Shown: one piece after another, positions 54,746-64,000 of the stretch | How positions within the stretch are numbered: the stretch's first letter is position 1 | How the letters are laid out: the number at the start of each line of letters is the position of its first letter | NCBI GenBank assembly: GCA_964546815.1 | Contig: CAZJLR010000017.1 | Span: 1-64,000, forward strand | Length of the DNA stretch: 64,000 nt | DNA from: JAIEPM01 sp964546815 | GTDB lineage: Bacteria; Cyanobacteriota; Vampirovibrionia; Obscuribacterales; Obscuribacteraceae | Direction of reading: 5' to 3' | The notes under the pieces: generated by a model | Database searches by the model: none | What the model was told of the DNA's origin: nothing | What the model saw: only the letters and a program-made list of their open reading frames with translations | Translations under genes and position numbers: made by a program

Positions 54746-56256
54746 GTTTCTAGCACGCCGTCTTCTTTCATCGCGTAGAGAGTGACCAAAATGTCCTCTG
54801 CGGACGTATATCTATCCGACATATCCAATGCTGTCGCTTTGCCCACCAACTCGTTCAAACGAGAGCTTATGGACGAATTTTGCTCGGCAGGAAACGACTG
54901 AGCAATCGGTTCGGGGTCTTCAGCACAAAGCAAAAAATACAAAGTTGCACCGAAGGCATAAATGTCACTGCGTGCATCTGCATCACCACGAAATTGTTCC
55001 GGCGGAATATAGGCATGCTTGCCGACAACAGTGGCAGTCTTGGTCGTTTCTATTTGCCTTGCCACATTAAAATCGATGAGCACCAATCGACCGTCTTTTT
55101 CCAGTAGCAAGTTTTCCGGAGTAAAATCCCTGTGCACCAGAGGCGGAGATAACTCATGGATATATTTGAGTATCTTAGCCATTTCAATTGCCAGTTCTAC
55201 AACTCGTGATTCTTTGAGCGCTCCCTCTTTCTTTACCAGCTGCCTCAGCGAAAGCCCATCTATATATTCAAGAACGAGATAACCTCGATGCTCTTCAACG
55301 AATGAATCCAACATGCGAACAACGTGGGGATTATCCAGGCGCGCAAGCATGGCTACTTCATTTTTGTACCGAGCTTCAGCCTTTGCTCTTACGTCAGGAT
55401 CTACATAAACAGGAAAGAGCGTTTCTTTTAGAACAATATCCTTGTCCTCGCTGCAATCTTTCGCCAGGTATGCGGTGCCTTGCCCGCCAACTCCAATGCG
55501 GAAAATGATCTGGTATTTATTTGCAGCAACAAAATCACCCGGATAAAGCGGCATCAGTTCTGCTTCTTTGGGAGCAGAGCTAAGTGACTTCAGCCACAGT
55601 TCATTATTGCTGCCTGAAAGTCTCGGCTCCCACAGTTCAATCAAATCGGGATCGATAGAAGCCCATCTACATTTTGATTGAAGCAATTCCAATAACTGAG
55701 GTCCAACAGCTTCAACCACAGACATTTTAATCTTAACCGGTTGCGCTTTTGATGTGCCAAAACCCACCAGCCAATTTTCTGGCAACATGGAATCTGACGG
55801 ACGGAACAAGAAAACAGAAGTAATTTGATCCCAACGAAGAGATTCACGCAGTTGGGAAGGCCAATAAATTTTGAGTCCGTTCTCGCTTAAAGCAAGTTTG
55901 TTTGCTTCGCTAAAACTATTTATCCATTTCAGCAATCGATCATAAACGATCCAGCTAGCTGCAGGATAGAGAAACAAAGCAGAGCCGAAAACACTGCACA
56001 TGAGTGCCGTCGCAGCATAAATCAGGGTTACCGCAAAATTTAAAGTCGGAGCAATTATCCATGAGCTCAGACTCAATGCACCAATTATCAATCCAATTGA
56101 CAATATCAGTATTGCGGCCTTGCGCAATTTCTCATTGCGGCTTTTCAAAAATTCCTGCCGACTCTGTTGCGGCTTTGAAGCGGCTTCATTTATAGCGTTG
56201 AGCATTCGCTCAACTTCAAGATCCAACTCATCGATTGACTCATCGTTCATAGTCAT
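54742..56256 (-). CDS. Membrane serine/threonine kinase with C-terminal kinase domain
   Basis: A 504-residue Hanks-type kinase. Two membrane helices (about 48-70, 75-100) are followed by a PH-like beta domain (about 115-205) and the kinase domain (about 248-495). Kinase motifs: GVGGQGTAYLAK (P-loop), VLKE (ATP Lys), catalytic HRDFTPENLLL, APE-like YIPPEQ. The metal motif is DFN (LIDFNVARQ) instead of DFG. The order (membrane and sensor first, kinase last) is the reverse of most bacterial PASTA-type kinases. It overlaps the next kinase gene by 4 nt. Confidence 0.9.
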   Translation of the reverse strand: MTMNDESIDELDLEVERMLNAINEAASKPQQSRQEFLKSRNEKLRKAAILILSIGLIIGALSLSSWIIAPTLNFAVTLIYAATALMCSVFGSALFLYPAASWIVYDRLLKWINSFSEANKLALSENGLKIYWPSQLRESLRWDQITSVFLFRPSDSMLPENWLVGFGTSKAQPVKIKMSVVEAVGPQLLELLQSKCRWASIDPDLIELWEPRLSGSNNELWLKSLSSAPKEAELMPLYPGDFVAANKYQIIFRIGVGGQGTAYLAKDCSEDKDIVLKETLFPVYVDPDVRAKAEARYKNEVAMLARLDNPHVVRMLDSFVEEHRGYLVLEYIDGLSLRQLVKKEGALKESRVVELAIEMAKILKYIHELSPPLVHRDFTPENLLLEKDGRLVLIDFNVARQIETTKTATVVGKHAYIPPEQFRGDADARSDIYAFGATLYFLLCAEDPEPIAQSFPAEQNSSISSRLNELVGKATALDMSDRYTSAEDILVTLYAMKEDGVLET

Positions 56257-57698
56257 GATTTGGCGCCCTGACCTATGATCGAAGCAATTGCGCGTTTGAC
56301 TTCAGCAGCCGATTGAAATCGATTATCTTTGCTCAGTTGCGTGAGCTTAAAAACGAGAGCGTCACATTCATCGGAAACCGCTGAAACATCGTTTTTTGGA
56401 TGGCTGGGAACCAAGGGTATGGGATCTTTACCAGTAAGCAGAAAATACAAAGTGCCACCAAATGAGTAAAGATCACTTTGTGTAGTTGCCTTCCCCTTCA
56501 ATTGCTCTGGAGACATGTAAGCATGTTTTCCAACCAGTGTGCCAGTTGCTGTGTGCAAAAACTCGTTGGCAGCGCCAAAATCAATTAGTCTAACAATGCC
56601 CTTTTCGTCTAAGATCAAATTCTCTGGACTCAAATCCCTGTGAATAATTGAAGGCTCGCGCTTGTGCAAATAGTCGAGAATATCTGCAATTTGTAAGCCG
56701 TATTCTAAAGCGCTTAATTCACCAAGATTTCCACCATCTGTAATCAATTGCCGCAAATCTTTTCCGTGAATATATTCAAGCAGCAAATAGTGACCTCGTT
56801 CAACAAAATGATCGATTACTTTGGCTATTTTCGGATGATTCAAACCAGCAAGCAGCTTAGCTTCTCTAGCAAACTGTTCTTCAGCTTTAGCGCGCAAAGT
56901 ACCATCAACATCAGAGGGCAAGACAGACTCTTTTAGAATTGCCAACTGTGTTTTGTGGCGTTGCACCAGATAAATTGCAGACAAACCACCAAAACCAAGT
57001 TGCCTTATTATTTTGATTTGACCGCCTTGAAGAGTCGCTCCGGGCGCCAGCGGAATGAATGTAGTGCTGGCAAAACGATAACGCAGTTCGTCTTCCCATA
57101 AATTTGTATAACTGATATTCCCTGTTGCACCTTGTTGAATTTTCACTAGCGCCTTCAGCTGCTCAAGACAAGATTGGCTGTCTGCGCCACCCGCGAAAGT
57201 TTCAATTCCAAGAATAATTTGCTCGACATTTTCTACAGTAAGATAGCGCAAATCCAGATCAAAACTTCCAGAATTGCTGTAATGCAAAACAAGCTTGTAA
57301 TTGCTAAGCTCATTCTTCGCAGATTTATCAGGCGAATCGTTTGATTCAATGAGCAATCGGCGATTTAGCACAACAGATTTAAGTGAATGCCAGGCTCGAT
57401 TTCGCCGTCCAAACACCCCCCACTTTAAAGCGGCGGGGGGAAGTCTTATTCCTTGTTGGCTTAAAATCAAGTTCTTGTCTCTGGCTGCCAGCCACAGTGT
57501 ACTTCCAACTACTACTGCCGGAAGGAAAGTCATGAAAAGGAAACTTGGCGTAAAGGCAGATGTATGCTCAACCAGCATGAAATAAGCCAGGGCAGCAATC
57601 GGCAATAGTGCCCAAAATGGAGCCAATAATGTCAACAACCAAAACCAGAAGCGCGATAGCGGTGTCTGGTATTTCATTCTTACTTCAAGGGTAGCCAT
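56253..57698 (-). CDS. Membrane serine/threonine kinase, paralogue
   Basis: A Hanks-type kinase of about 481 residues with the same layout as its downstream neighbour: two membrane helices near the N-terminus (FWFWLLTLLAPFWALLPIAA), a PH-like region, and the kinase domain (about 225-478). Motifs: GFGGLSAIYLVQ, ILKE, HRDLSPENLIL, LIDFGAANEF and MSPEQ, so the DFG triad is intact. It is translated first (ATGA overlap with the second kinase). ATG 57698 is preferred; the frame is open to TTG 57734. The two may phosphorylate each other or a shared target. Confidence 0.88.
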   Translation of the reverse strand: MATLEVRMKYQTPLSRFWFWLLTLLAPFWALLPIAALAYFMLVEHTSAFTPSFLFMTFLPAVVVGSTLWLAARDKNLILSQQGIRLPPAALKWGVFGRRNRAWHSLKSVVLNRRLLIESNDSPDKSAKNELSNYKLVLHYSNSGSFDLDLRYLTVENVEQIILGIETFAGGADSQSCLEQLKALVKIQQGATGNISYTNLWEDELRYRFASTTFIPLAPGATLQGGQIKIIRQLGFGGLSAIYLVQRHKTQLAILKESVLPSDVDGTLRAKAEEQFAREAKLLAGLNHPKIAKVIDHFVERGHYLLLEYIHGKDLRQLITDGGNLGELSALEYGLQIADILDYLHKREPSIIHRDLSPENLILDEKGIVRLIDFGAANEFLHTATGTLVGKHAYMSPEQLKGKATTQSDLYSFGGTLYFLLTGKDPIPLVPSHPKNDVSAVSDECDALVFKLTQLSKDNRFQSAAEVKRAIASIIGQGAKS

Positions 57699-57829
57699 GT
57701 AAGTAACAATGCCCCGAATTGGTTGCCAATACAAAGAGATCTACCACTTTATGGCAGAAGCCAATACTTCCTAAGAGCCATCCAGGGTTGCTAACTGCTA
57801 GACTACTTGGCACTAGTTTGGACATACAA

Positions 57830-59173
57830 ATGAAACGACCGCTCAATTTTTGGCAAATCTGGAATATGAATTTCGGTTTCCTCGGAATCCAGTTTGGATG
57901 GGGACTTCAGCTTGCCAACATGAGCGCTATTTATACCAAGCTGGGCGCAAACCCTGAAAACATACCGATTTTGTGGCTTGCCGGACCTGTCACCGGACTG
58001 CTGGTTCAACCCATAATCGGCGCCATGAGTGACAGAACGTGGACCAAGCTAGGCAGACGCCGTCCCTATTTTTTGACCGGCGCTATTCTGGCAAGCACAG
58101 CACTTGTCTTCATGCCAGACTCACCCTCTTTAATTTTCGCAGCCTGTTTGCTCTGGATTCTCGACGCAAGCATCAACATCAGCATGGAGCCATTTAGAGC
58201 TTTTGTTGCCGACAAACTTCCTGCGGCTCAATGCACCAAGGGCTTCATCATGCAGAGCTTCTTCATCGGAATTGGAGCCACGATGGCAAATGCGTTGCCG
58301 ATGATTTTTTCAAATTGCGGCGTGACAGGTGTCGGCGCTAACGGCATCCCTCTTACCGTTCAATATGCATTCCGCATCGGAGCAGTCATGTTCTTGCTTT
58401 GCGTTTTGTGGACAGTGTTCACAACAAACGAATATCCGCCCGAAAATATGGAAGCTTTCGAGAAGAAGCGTGCCGAAAACCCCGGTATAGGCGGTTTGCT
58501 CAAAGAAGTATTTGCCGAAATACCCGATGCAGTCCGCAATATGCCGAAGACTATGCAACAGCTGGCGTGGGTGCAAATTTTCACCTGGCTTGGCTTGTTT
58601 TGCATGTGGATGTTTTTTCCACTTGCAACTGCCTACCATGTATTTGGAGCAGTAGATTCAAAATCACCTCTATTTGATAGAGGGACAGAGTGGGCTGGGC
58701 TTTGCTTTGCCGTTTATTCAATCGTTTGCTTTTTGATCGCTTTTGTTTTGCCGAAACTATCGCAAATTATCAGCCGCAAATTGATTCACTCAATAGCATT
58801 GTTATTGGCTGGCTTAAGCTTGATTTCAATGTATTTTATCCATGACAAAAACATTTTGCTTTTCACCATGATTGGTGTGGGGGTTGCCTGGGCTTCGATT
58901 CTTGCAGTGCCTTATGCAATTCTCGCAGGCTCAGTTCCTGCGCAGCGCACAGGTATTTACATGGGAGTATTCAATTTCTTCATTGTCATTCCAGAAATTA
59001 TAGCTTCGCTATCGTTTAAGCCACTGGTTCATCATGTGTTTAACAACAATCCACTTTACGTGGTGATGATGGGCGGTGTATCTATGATCATCGCGGCATT
59101 ATTGGTGTTCAGGGTTGATGATTCCGACAGCACCGGCGGTGGTGCTATGGTATCAGGCGGCGGCGGGCATTAG
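57830..59173 (+). CDS. MFS sugar transporter (GPH/SLC45-like)
   Basis: A 447-residue, twelve-helix transporter. The motif MSDRTWTKLGRRRPYFLTGA between helices 2 and 3 is typical of the glycoside-pentoside-hexuronide/sucrose-type branch. NFWQIWNMNFGFLGIQFGWGLQ at the start matches plant-sucrose- and maltose-type transporters. It ends with a Gly-rich tail (SGGGGH). ATG 57830 is chosen because homologues start at MKRPLNFWQ; the frame is open to 57719. A maltose or sucrose role would fit the nearby amylases but is inferred. Confidence 0.87.
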   Translation: MKRPLNFWQIWNMNFGFLGIQFGWGLQLANMSAIYTKLGANPENIPILWLAGPVTGLLVQPIIGAMSDRTWTKLGRRRPYFLTGAILASTALVFMPDSPSLIFAACLLWILDASINISMEPFRAFVADKLPAAQCTKGFIMQSFFIGIGATMANALPMIFSNCGVTGVGANGIPLTVQYAFRIGAVMFLLCVLWTVFTTNEYPPENMEAFEKKRAENPGIGGLLKEVFAEIPDAVRNMPKTMQQLAWVQIFTWLGLFCMWMFFPLATAYHVFGAVDSKSPLFDRGTEWAGLCFAVYSIVCFLIAFVLPKLSQIISRKLIHSIALLLAGLSLISMYFIHDKNILLFTMIGVGVAWASILAVPYAILAGSVPAQRTGIYMGVFNFFIVIPEIIASLSFKPLVHHVFNNNPLYVVMMGGVSMIIAALLVFRVDDSDSTGGGAMVSGGGGH

Positions 59174-59182
59174 ATCCCCAGC

Positions 59183-60430
59183 TTAATCAGGGAGAGACTC
59201 GTTCAGTACTGGCACGGGTTGATAAACACTGACTTTGCCATAGTGGAATTTGTCCAGCCCGGCTTCTTGTTCTTTTTCTGTGACCGTGAAATGGAATAGT
59301 TTGTCGACAGCTTTTGTAATTACGTAAGTTGCAACAAAGGTGAACGCCCATACCACAGCTACAGAGCAACACTGGGCTCGAAAGAGATCAAAATTGCCAT
59401 AGAGTAGTCCATCTGCGCCCGCGGGATTGATGGACTTACTTGCAAAGATCCCTGTGGCGATAGCTCCCCAGGTGCCTGACATACCATGACAGGCGCCCAC
59501 ATCAAGGGCATCTTGGATTTTCAATTTCTCGCCCAGCTTAATCGAGTAGTACGCAACAAAAACTCCGACTGCACCAATTATGATGGCAGAGAAAACGCTG
59601 ACATAACCACAGGCAGGAGTAATTGCAACTAGTCCTACAACCGCTCCATTAGCCGCTCCGACGGCAGATGACGCCTTGCGTTCAGACATGCTGATTAACA
59701 TCCAGGTGAGCGCCGCAGCTGCTGCAGCTACATTGGTTGTTACCACAGCTTGCACCGCAATCTGATTTGCTGCCAGTGCACTGCCACCATTGAAGCCAAA
59801 CCAGCCAAACCAGAGCAAAACAGCACCAAATAAAGTCAAAGGAACACTTACAGGTTTAAATCGCCCAACAAGTGCTCTTGCACGTCTTCTCAAACATATG
59901 CTGACTGCAAGCGCTGCAACACCGGCCGTGATATGCACAACAGTTCCACCAGCGAAGTCCAACGCTCCTAATGTGCGCAGCCAACCACCGTCTCCCCAGA
60001 CCCAATGTGCCACGGGATCGTATACAAGACTTGTCCAGAGCAGAGTGAAGATCATGAAAGTGCCAAACCTGACGCGGTCTACAAATGCGCCGGTGATCAA
60101 AGCCGGCGCAATGATGGCAAATTTCATTTGAAACAACATATAAGCAAGATGAGGAATTGTAGGCGCATAGGCTGTAACTGCCGACAGAGCACCAACGCCA
60201 AACCAATCAAGATTGCCGATGATGTGATGGACATCGGGTCCAAAGGACATTGAATATCCGATGAGCATCCATTGCAAAGTCACTACAACCAGGGTTGCGA
60301 AACTGAGCATGATAGTCGAGAGCAAATTTTTCTGCTCACCCATGCCACCATAAAACAGTCCCACCGCTGGTGTCATCAACATAACCAGCGATGATGAGAT
60401 CAATACAAACGCTGTATCACCTGTGTTCAT
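59183..60430 (-). CDS. amt: Ammonium transporter
   Basis: An Amt/MEP/Rh-family ammonium channel, 415 residues and eleven helices. It has the conserved start (MNTGDTAFVLISSSLVMLMT), GLFYGGMGEQKN, DFAGGTVVHITAGVAAL (pore His) and LGVGACHGMSGTWGAIATG-like VGACHGMSGTWGAIATGIFA (second pore His). ATG 60430 follows a GGGGGG site; the frame is open to 60520. No glnK gene is next to it, which is unusual because PII is often adjacent. Confidence 0.93.
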   Translation of the reverse strand: MNTGDTAFVLISSSLVMLMTPAVGLFYGGMGEQKNLLSTIMLSFATLVVVTLQWMLIGYSMSFGPDVHHIIGNLDWFGVGALSAVTAYAPTIPHLAYMLFQMKFAIIAPALITGAFVDRVRFGTFMIFTLLWTSLVYDPVAHWVWGDGGWLRTLGALDFAGGTVVHITAGVAALAVSICLRRRARALVGRFKPVSVPLTLFGAVLLWFGWFGFNGGSALAANQIAVQAVVTTNVAAAAAALTWMLISMSERKASSAVGAANGAVVGLVAITPACGYVSVFSAIIIGAVGVFVAYYSIKLGEKLKIQDALDVGACHGMSGTWGAIATGIFASKSINPAGADGLLYGNFDLFRAQCCSVAVVWAFTFVATYVITKAVDKLFHFTVTEKEQEAGLDKFHYGKVSVYQPVPVLNESLPD

Positions 60431-60628
60431 CAAGCCCCCCGAGCAACACAATGAGACCTCCGACGGCTTTGCTTCACCAGAGGCTAAATTCGATGGTAAC
60501 AGCGATGCAATAAGATGCAAACAATAATTTAGCTAAACTAAGCGCAAATACGCCCAGCAAAGCCTTTCGGACATTTACATTTGTCATGTCTTTAATGTTG
60601 CAATGAAATTTTGCAGCGATTTGCTGTT

Positions 60629-61717
60629 TTAAGAGAACTTGCGCCCTTTCTGGCGTCCGAGTTTCCACCAACTAAAGTCGGGAATTTTCTTGGAGAAGTT
60701 TGCGCAAAGTTTCCAGGCTTCGTTTGTTCTCGGGTCTATCGCAAGTACATGCTTAGCGTCTGTCACTAGCATCACATTTCTGCTATTAGGCGATATATGA
60801 GGCAAATCCATAGGAATCTTGTAGTTCTTTCCGTTGATTTTCAGCTCTGCAGTGGGGCAAAGCAAATCGCTTCCAGCGCCGACTGCGATTGCTTTTCCAT
60901 TTGATGTAATCGGCTTATAGAACAAAGCTGCGGTGTAATTTGTAGCACCGACTGCACCTGTTTCAAGACAATTCATTTTCAAGAAAGCTGAGTGTATGAC
61001 CTTCTTTGAATAATCTTCGCTGATATCAACTGCGGCTGTCATTGGCAATGTGCCGCGCGAGCGATTAAAGAAATCACCGCTATGCAACGTGTCAACGCTA
61101 ACACCGGTGTCGAGGCAAGTAGCTTGAGCACTCAGTTGAACATCGGAAGACACATTCTCAATTCCAGGAATTGGCATTGCTTTCAATGTCATCGGCTGAC
61201 TTGTCTTTTTGACTTGTCCTTGAAGCGGCTTTGTCGTATCTTTGAGCGCTTCCTGCGCAGCTTTCAAATAAAAGCTGTTTGGATCACACTTTTGAAAAAT
61301 TTCGATAGAACGACGGTATAAATCTTTCGAACGGTCATACTGACCCAACAACTTGCGAGTTTGAGCCTCGGCAAATCTGGCTTCTGCCAGAAACTTGCTT
61401 TCACCACCGGTGGCTTCCATCTGGTCGCCAGCCATCTGAAAATAATTGGCTGCTACAGCATATTGCTTGGCGCCCAATGCATACCAGGCTTGCTGGTAAG
61501 TGCCGAAGCCCTGCATCGGAACACAAGCACGTCTTTCAACTCTAGCTTCAACACCGCCATGCAAGAATACTGGCGCGGCGTTTGGTAATGGTGACATTGT
61601 CGGCGGCGCAAAAGAAATTTGCTGCCCGTCTTGTGCCAGGCAAACCTGCCCAGCTCCAAAGGTAAAGAGCGAAACGAGAAAACAAATCCATCTAGCTTTA
61701 TACAACCCTGTCTCCAA
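60629..61717 (-). CDS. Exported TPR-containing hypothetical protein
   Basis: A 362-residue exported protein: signal peptide (ARWICFLVSLFTFGAGQVCL, cleavage near CLA-QDG), a Pro-rich linker, a TPR-like helical part (KQYAVAANYFQMAGDQM, LLGQYDRSKDLYRRSIEIF) and a beta-rich C-terminal half (INGKNYKIPMDLPHIS; VLAIDPRTNEAWKL). Several Cys are present. Function unknown. Confidence 0.68.
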   Translation of the reverse strand: METGLYKARWICFLVSLFTFGAGQVCLAQDGQQISFAPPTMSPLPNAAPVFLHGGVEARVERRACVPMQGFGTYQQAWYALGAKQYAVAANYFQMAGDQMEATGGESKFLAEARFAEAQTRKLLGQYDRSKDLYRRSIEIFQKCDPNSFYLKAAQEALKDTTKPLQGQVKKTSQPMTLKAMPIPGIENVSSDVQLSAQATCLDTGVSVDTLHSGDFFNRSRGTLPMTAAVDISEDYSKKVIHSAFLKMNCLETGAVGATNYTAALFYKPITSNGKAIAVGAGSDLLCPTAELKINGKNYKIPMDLPHISPNSRNVMLVTDAKHVLAIDPRTNEAWKLCANFSKKIPDFSWWKLGRQKGRKFS

Positions 61718-61986
61718 TCAGCTTCGCGGCTTAAGTGATAGTTCGAGGTCAGACACCAGTAGGCTTATTAAAGCCAGTATTTGTGGTAATTCCGTGGAAA
61801 TCGAAGCCCGTCATCCTTGTATATCAGAATTAATCTGAGATTAAAATGTGGTAATCACGCTACGATTGTCACCAGTTGCCTGCATTTTTATCAAGGCTAG
61901 ATTAGTGGACTAAAAGCTCAGAGCTGAAGAAACAACGCTATACTTGATATCAGGGCGACGAGCCCTATGCCACTTGGAGTCATGTT

Positions 61987-62547
61987 GTGATGCCCGATCG
62001 CTTTAACTGGGAGACTATCTCTTCTGAGAAAATAGCCGATTGCAGAGTTTTCTCAGTCAATAGAAATCTTTCAGCGCCCATGGGCATCGAAGACAGGGCA
62101 CATAATTTCTATGTTTTGCACCCACAAGACTGGGTCAACGTAATTCCAATTACTGAAAACAACGAAGTCGTTCTCGTTGAGCAATTCAGGCACGGAACGC
62201 AAGAATTGACTCTGGAAATTCCAGGTGGCGCAGTCGACCCCGATGAATCACCAAGAGCTGCAGCAGCCAGAGAGCTTTTAGAAGAAACCGGCTATCAGGC
62301 GCACGAATTGATTTTGATTGGGCAGAACCATCCAAATCCTGCAATTCAGAGTAATTCTTGTACGACATTTTTCGCACCGGGTGCAAAGCGAATTATCGAA
62401 CCGCAATTTGATCGCTCTGAGTATGTGGAAGTAAGGCTCACTCCGGTGGAAAAGATTCCTGAGTTGATTCGATCTGGGCGTATAACTCATTCACTGGTGT
62501 TGGTGGCATTTTATTACCTCAACCTATACGAGCAATCGCTGCGCTAG
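61987..62547 (+). CDS. NUDIX hydrolase (ADP-ribose pyrophosphatase-like)
   Basis: A 186-residue NUDIX protein. The Nudix box G-x5-E-x7-REUxEExGU is at 81-103 (GAVDPDE..RELLEETGY). The strand before it (VVLVEQFRHGTQELTLEIPG) is typical of ADP-ribose or sugar-nucleotide pyrophosphatases. The start is GTG 61987 or ATG 61990 with GGAG upstream. Substrate not certain. Confidence 0.88.
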   Translation: MMPDRFNWETISSEKIADCRVFSVNRNLSAPMGIEDRAHNFYVLHPQDWVNVIPITENNEVVLVEQFRHGTQELTLEIPGGAVDPDESPRAAAARELLEETGYQAHELILIGQNHPNPAIQSNSCTTFFAPGAKRIIEPQFDRSEYVEVRLTPVEKIPELIRSGRITHSLVLVAFYYLNLYEQSLR

Positions 62548-62597
62548 ATTTTGGGATCGATTTCTGGAACTTAGTGGGTTTAATAGGTGGATTAGGA

Positions 62598-62630
62598 GCA
62601 GGCTGGAAGCCTGCGCCCCCAGGGCTTTGC
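62598..62630. repeat. Dispersed palindromic repeat, full copy
   Basis: GCAGGCTGGAAGCCTGC (a 6-bp arm palindrome) followed by GCCCCCAGGGCTTTGCG. It matches elements at 35-66 and 13039-13114. It lies between converging genes. Confidence 0.75.
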
Positions 62631-62704
62631 GATTTCAGGTGGGGATTCGTGTGAAAGGTACACGAGGCAGCAGGCTGGTGGAAGATCCAATTTTATTGAA
62701 AGCG

Positions 62705-62733
62705 AAAGGGGCAACGCTTGGCGCTGCCCCTTT
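62705..62733 (-). terminator. Rho-independent terminator
   Basis: AAAGGGGCA and TGCCCCTTT flank an inner ACGC/GCGC stem. It lies 23 bp after the stop at 62756. Confidence 0.65.
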
Positions 62734-62755
62734 TGGCTTTTGAGAACTAATTGGA

Positions 62756-63802
62756 TTATTTATCGACTGAGAAGGTCAGTTCGATTTTGTTTGGTGAAGA
62801 TGAGGCAGCAGCTGGTTGGCTTTCAGAAACCAGTTGGGCTCTGGAAGACATTGTTGATGCGCTCTTTCTTGCCACCACTTGAACTGAACGGGAGAAGAAT
62901 ACTTTGGAGCTGTTAACCAACTCACGGTATTGATCTACTGTCATTTCAGTCGAGCGGAATGGTGAACCGGCTACAGGAGCCATTGCCACAGTGATTGGAG
63001 GCTTACTTCCTTCAGAACCAGTTGGGTAAGCGTAGACGAATATTTTTTCAGGACCACCCTTGCCGGCAATCTGGTAATCGAACGGGCTGTCGGCGCCACC
63101 GATTTGAACAGCTTCTCCAGATTTGACGAAACCATTTTGTTGGAAGTCGTTAGGGAAGATTTGAGTAAGTGTTCCGGTTGAATCGTAGTTGAATACTACG
63201 ACGTTGCAGTCCTGATTAGCTTTCACATTGATTGTCATCTTGTCGCCAACCTTGTACTTAGGCTGGTCGCCACTGCGATCGAGAGAGGCTGTGATAACAG
63301 CGCCATCATTCTGTTGAAACTTCACCAGGGCACTCGCTGCAGATGAACTGCTGGCAGTCTCAACTTGCTTGGGACTTTGCTTTGGTGTGACAGAGGCTGT
63401 GCTGTTATGAACTGAATTGCCATGTTTGGCAACTTTTGGAACAGCATTCATGAATGGAGCCTTTTTGACGGCTGGCTGTACATGATGGTTAGGAGCCAAA
63501 CTTAGGTCTCTTTTCTGTCCTGAGACATGGTCGATTGCTGCATTAACATCGTTTTTCTTGATGCTGGTCATCGCAGCTGGACCTTCGATGGTCGAGCGGC
63601 TGATGGGATCAAAATTGACTCCCCGTTTGTGGCCGGCATCCAATTCGTTGATTTGAGGTGTTTCTTCCGCAGTTGCCGCTTTCTCTGTTTTAGCAGTCTT
63701 TGCGGCAGGGCTTGAATCCTTCTCACCAGCCTGCGCCAGCTGCGGAAGCGCCAGGCTCAAAGCTATGCCACCCAAGAGCAAGAAGTTTCGTAATCCATTC
63801 AT
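62756..63802 (-). CDS. Exported DUF4384 domain protein
   Basis: A 348-residue exported protein with a signal peptide (MNGLRNFLLLGGIALSLALP, cleavage near AQA-GEK), a long Lys/Ala/Thr-rich and Ser-rich linker, and a C-terminal beta domain of the DUF4384 type (YKVGDKMTINVKANQDCNVV, FNYDSTGTLTQIFPNDFQ, ITVAMAPVAGSPF). DUF4384 is found on the outside of cells, often with kinases or caspase-like proteins. Role unknown; surface attachment is possible. Confidence 0.75.
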   Translation of the reverse strand: MNGLRNFLLLGGIALSLALPQLAQAGEKDSSPAAKTAKTEKAATAEETPQINELDAGHKRGVNFDPISRSTIEGPAAMTSIKKNDVNAAIDHVSGQKRDLSLAPNHHVQPAVKKAPFMNAVPKVAKHGNSVHNSTASVTPKQSPKQVETASSSSAASALVKFQQNDGAVITASLDRSGDQPKYKVGDKMTINVKANQDCNVVVFNYDSTGTLTQIFPNDFQQNGFVKSGEAVQIGGADSPFDYQIAGKGGPEKIFVYAYPTGSEGSKPPITVAMAPVAGSPFRSTEMTVDQYRELVNSSKVFFSRSVQVVARKSASTMSSRAQLVSESQPAAASSSPNKIELTFSVDK

Positions 63803-64000
63803 TTACTTTGATCCTCGACAGGTTAGTTGCTTGTGCCCTAAATTCAGTTTATTTCATTGCACATCAGTTAGACGCTTCCATAAGATTATTTAGGCAGCTT
63901 TTTACGAAAATTTCCTGGAAAAGAAAAAATTATGGCGAATGCGGACCAACAAAGTTTACGAGCATCACGTCATCAGCGTTTTCAGACTTAAGCTTTGAAA

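Noticed and set aside
1..64000. tRNA, rRNA, prophage, insertion sequence or toxin-antitoxin system
   Set aside because: No T-loop, rRNA, transposase, integrase or toxin-like sequence was recognised by eye. The lone ribbon-helix-helix gene has no toxin next to it.

Overview
The window looks like a chromosomal segment of a non-photosynthetic relative of Cyanobacteria, most likely Melainabacteria/Vampirovibrionia of the Obscuribacter type. This is inferred from gene content only: a zwf-opcA-pgl operon (opcA is otherwise mostly cyanobacterial and actinobacterial), polyphosphate kinase 2, a bestrophin-like channel, many TPR proteins, serine/threonine kinases and many exported proteins of unknown function. 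The code is standard. TGA ends several genes inside 4-nt ATGA overlaps. No rRNA, tRNA, CRISPR array, prophage or insertion sequence was recognised.

The most unusual content is two exported thioredoxin-like genes (83-1144 minus, 49574-50620 plus). Each is interrupted by one in-frame TGA, and each has a perfect hairpin starting exactly 17 nt after that TGA, the layout of a bacterial SECIS element. I read both as candidate selenoproteins. Neither the selenocysteine machinery nor homologues can be checked from here.

Layout. 1-5 kb: candidate selenoprotein 1, a TPR gene overlapping a pentapeptide-repeat gene, two unknowns and a ribbon-helix-helix regulator. 5-9 kb: exonuclease III, a 1-kb gene-poor stretch and an acyl-CoA dehydrogenase. 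9.4-12.9 kb: the oxidative pentose phosphate operon zwf-opcA-pgl. 13-15 kb: a dispersed-repeat cluster, an aminotransferase and its Lrp-type regulator. 15-25.7 kb: a DUF3142 gene with a large exported partner, Uup, an exported alpha-glucosidase, a membrane protein with a sensor kinase, and an exported repeat protein. 25.8-32 kb: an 825-residue multi-repeat acidic protein, a DUF6745 pair, and a nuclease/phosphatase fold fused to a Gly/Ala-rich module. 32-35.3 kb: small exported proteins, including tandem paralogues each followed by a conserved long hairpin. 35.4-38 kb: proB-proA (proC lies at 48.5 kb). 39-44 kb: PPK2, bestrophin, an MshEN-TPR protein and a stand-alone (p)ppGpp-hydrolase-like HD protein. 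44-48 kb: two (alpha/alpha)6 glycosidases. 49-54.7 kb: candidate selenoprotein 2, a membrane protein, and a beta-amylase carrying the same N-terminal module as the nuclease-fold protein. 54.7-64 kb: two overlapping membrane kinase genes, an MFS sugar transporter, an ammonium transporter, a TPR protein, a NUDIX hydrolase and a DUF4384 protein.

The genes suggest a storage-centred heterotroph. Alpha-glucans are cut by exported and internal glycosidases and oxidised through the pentose phosphate path. Phosphate and energy are buffered as polyphosphate. Second-messenger and kinase signalling sit alongside.
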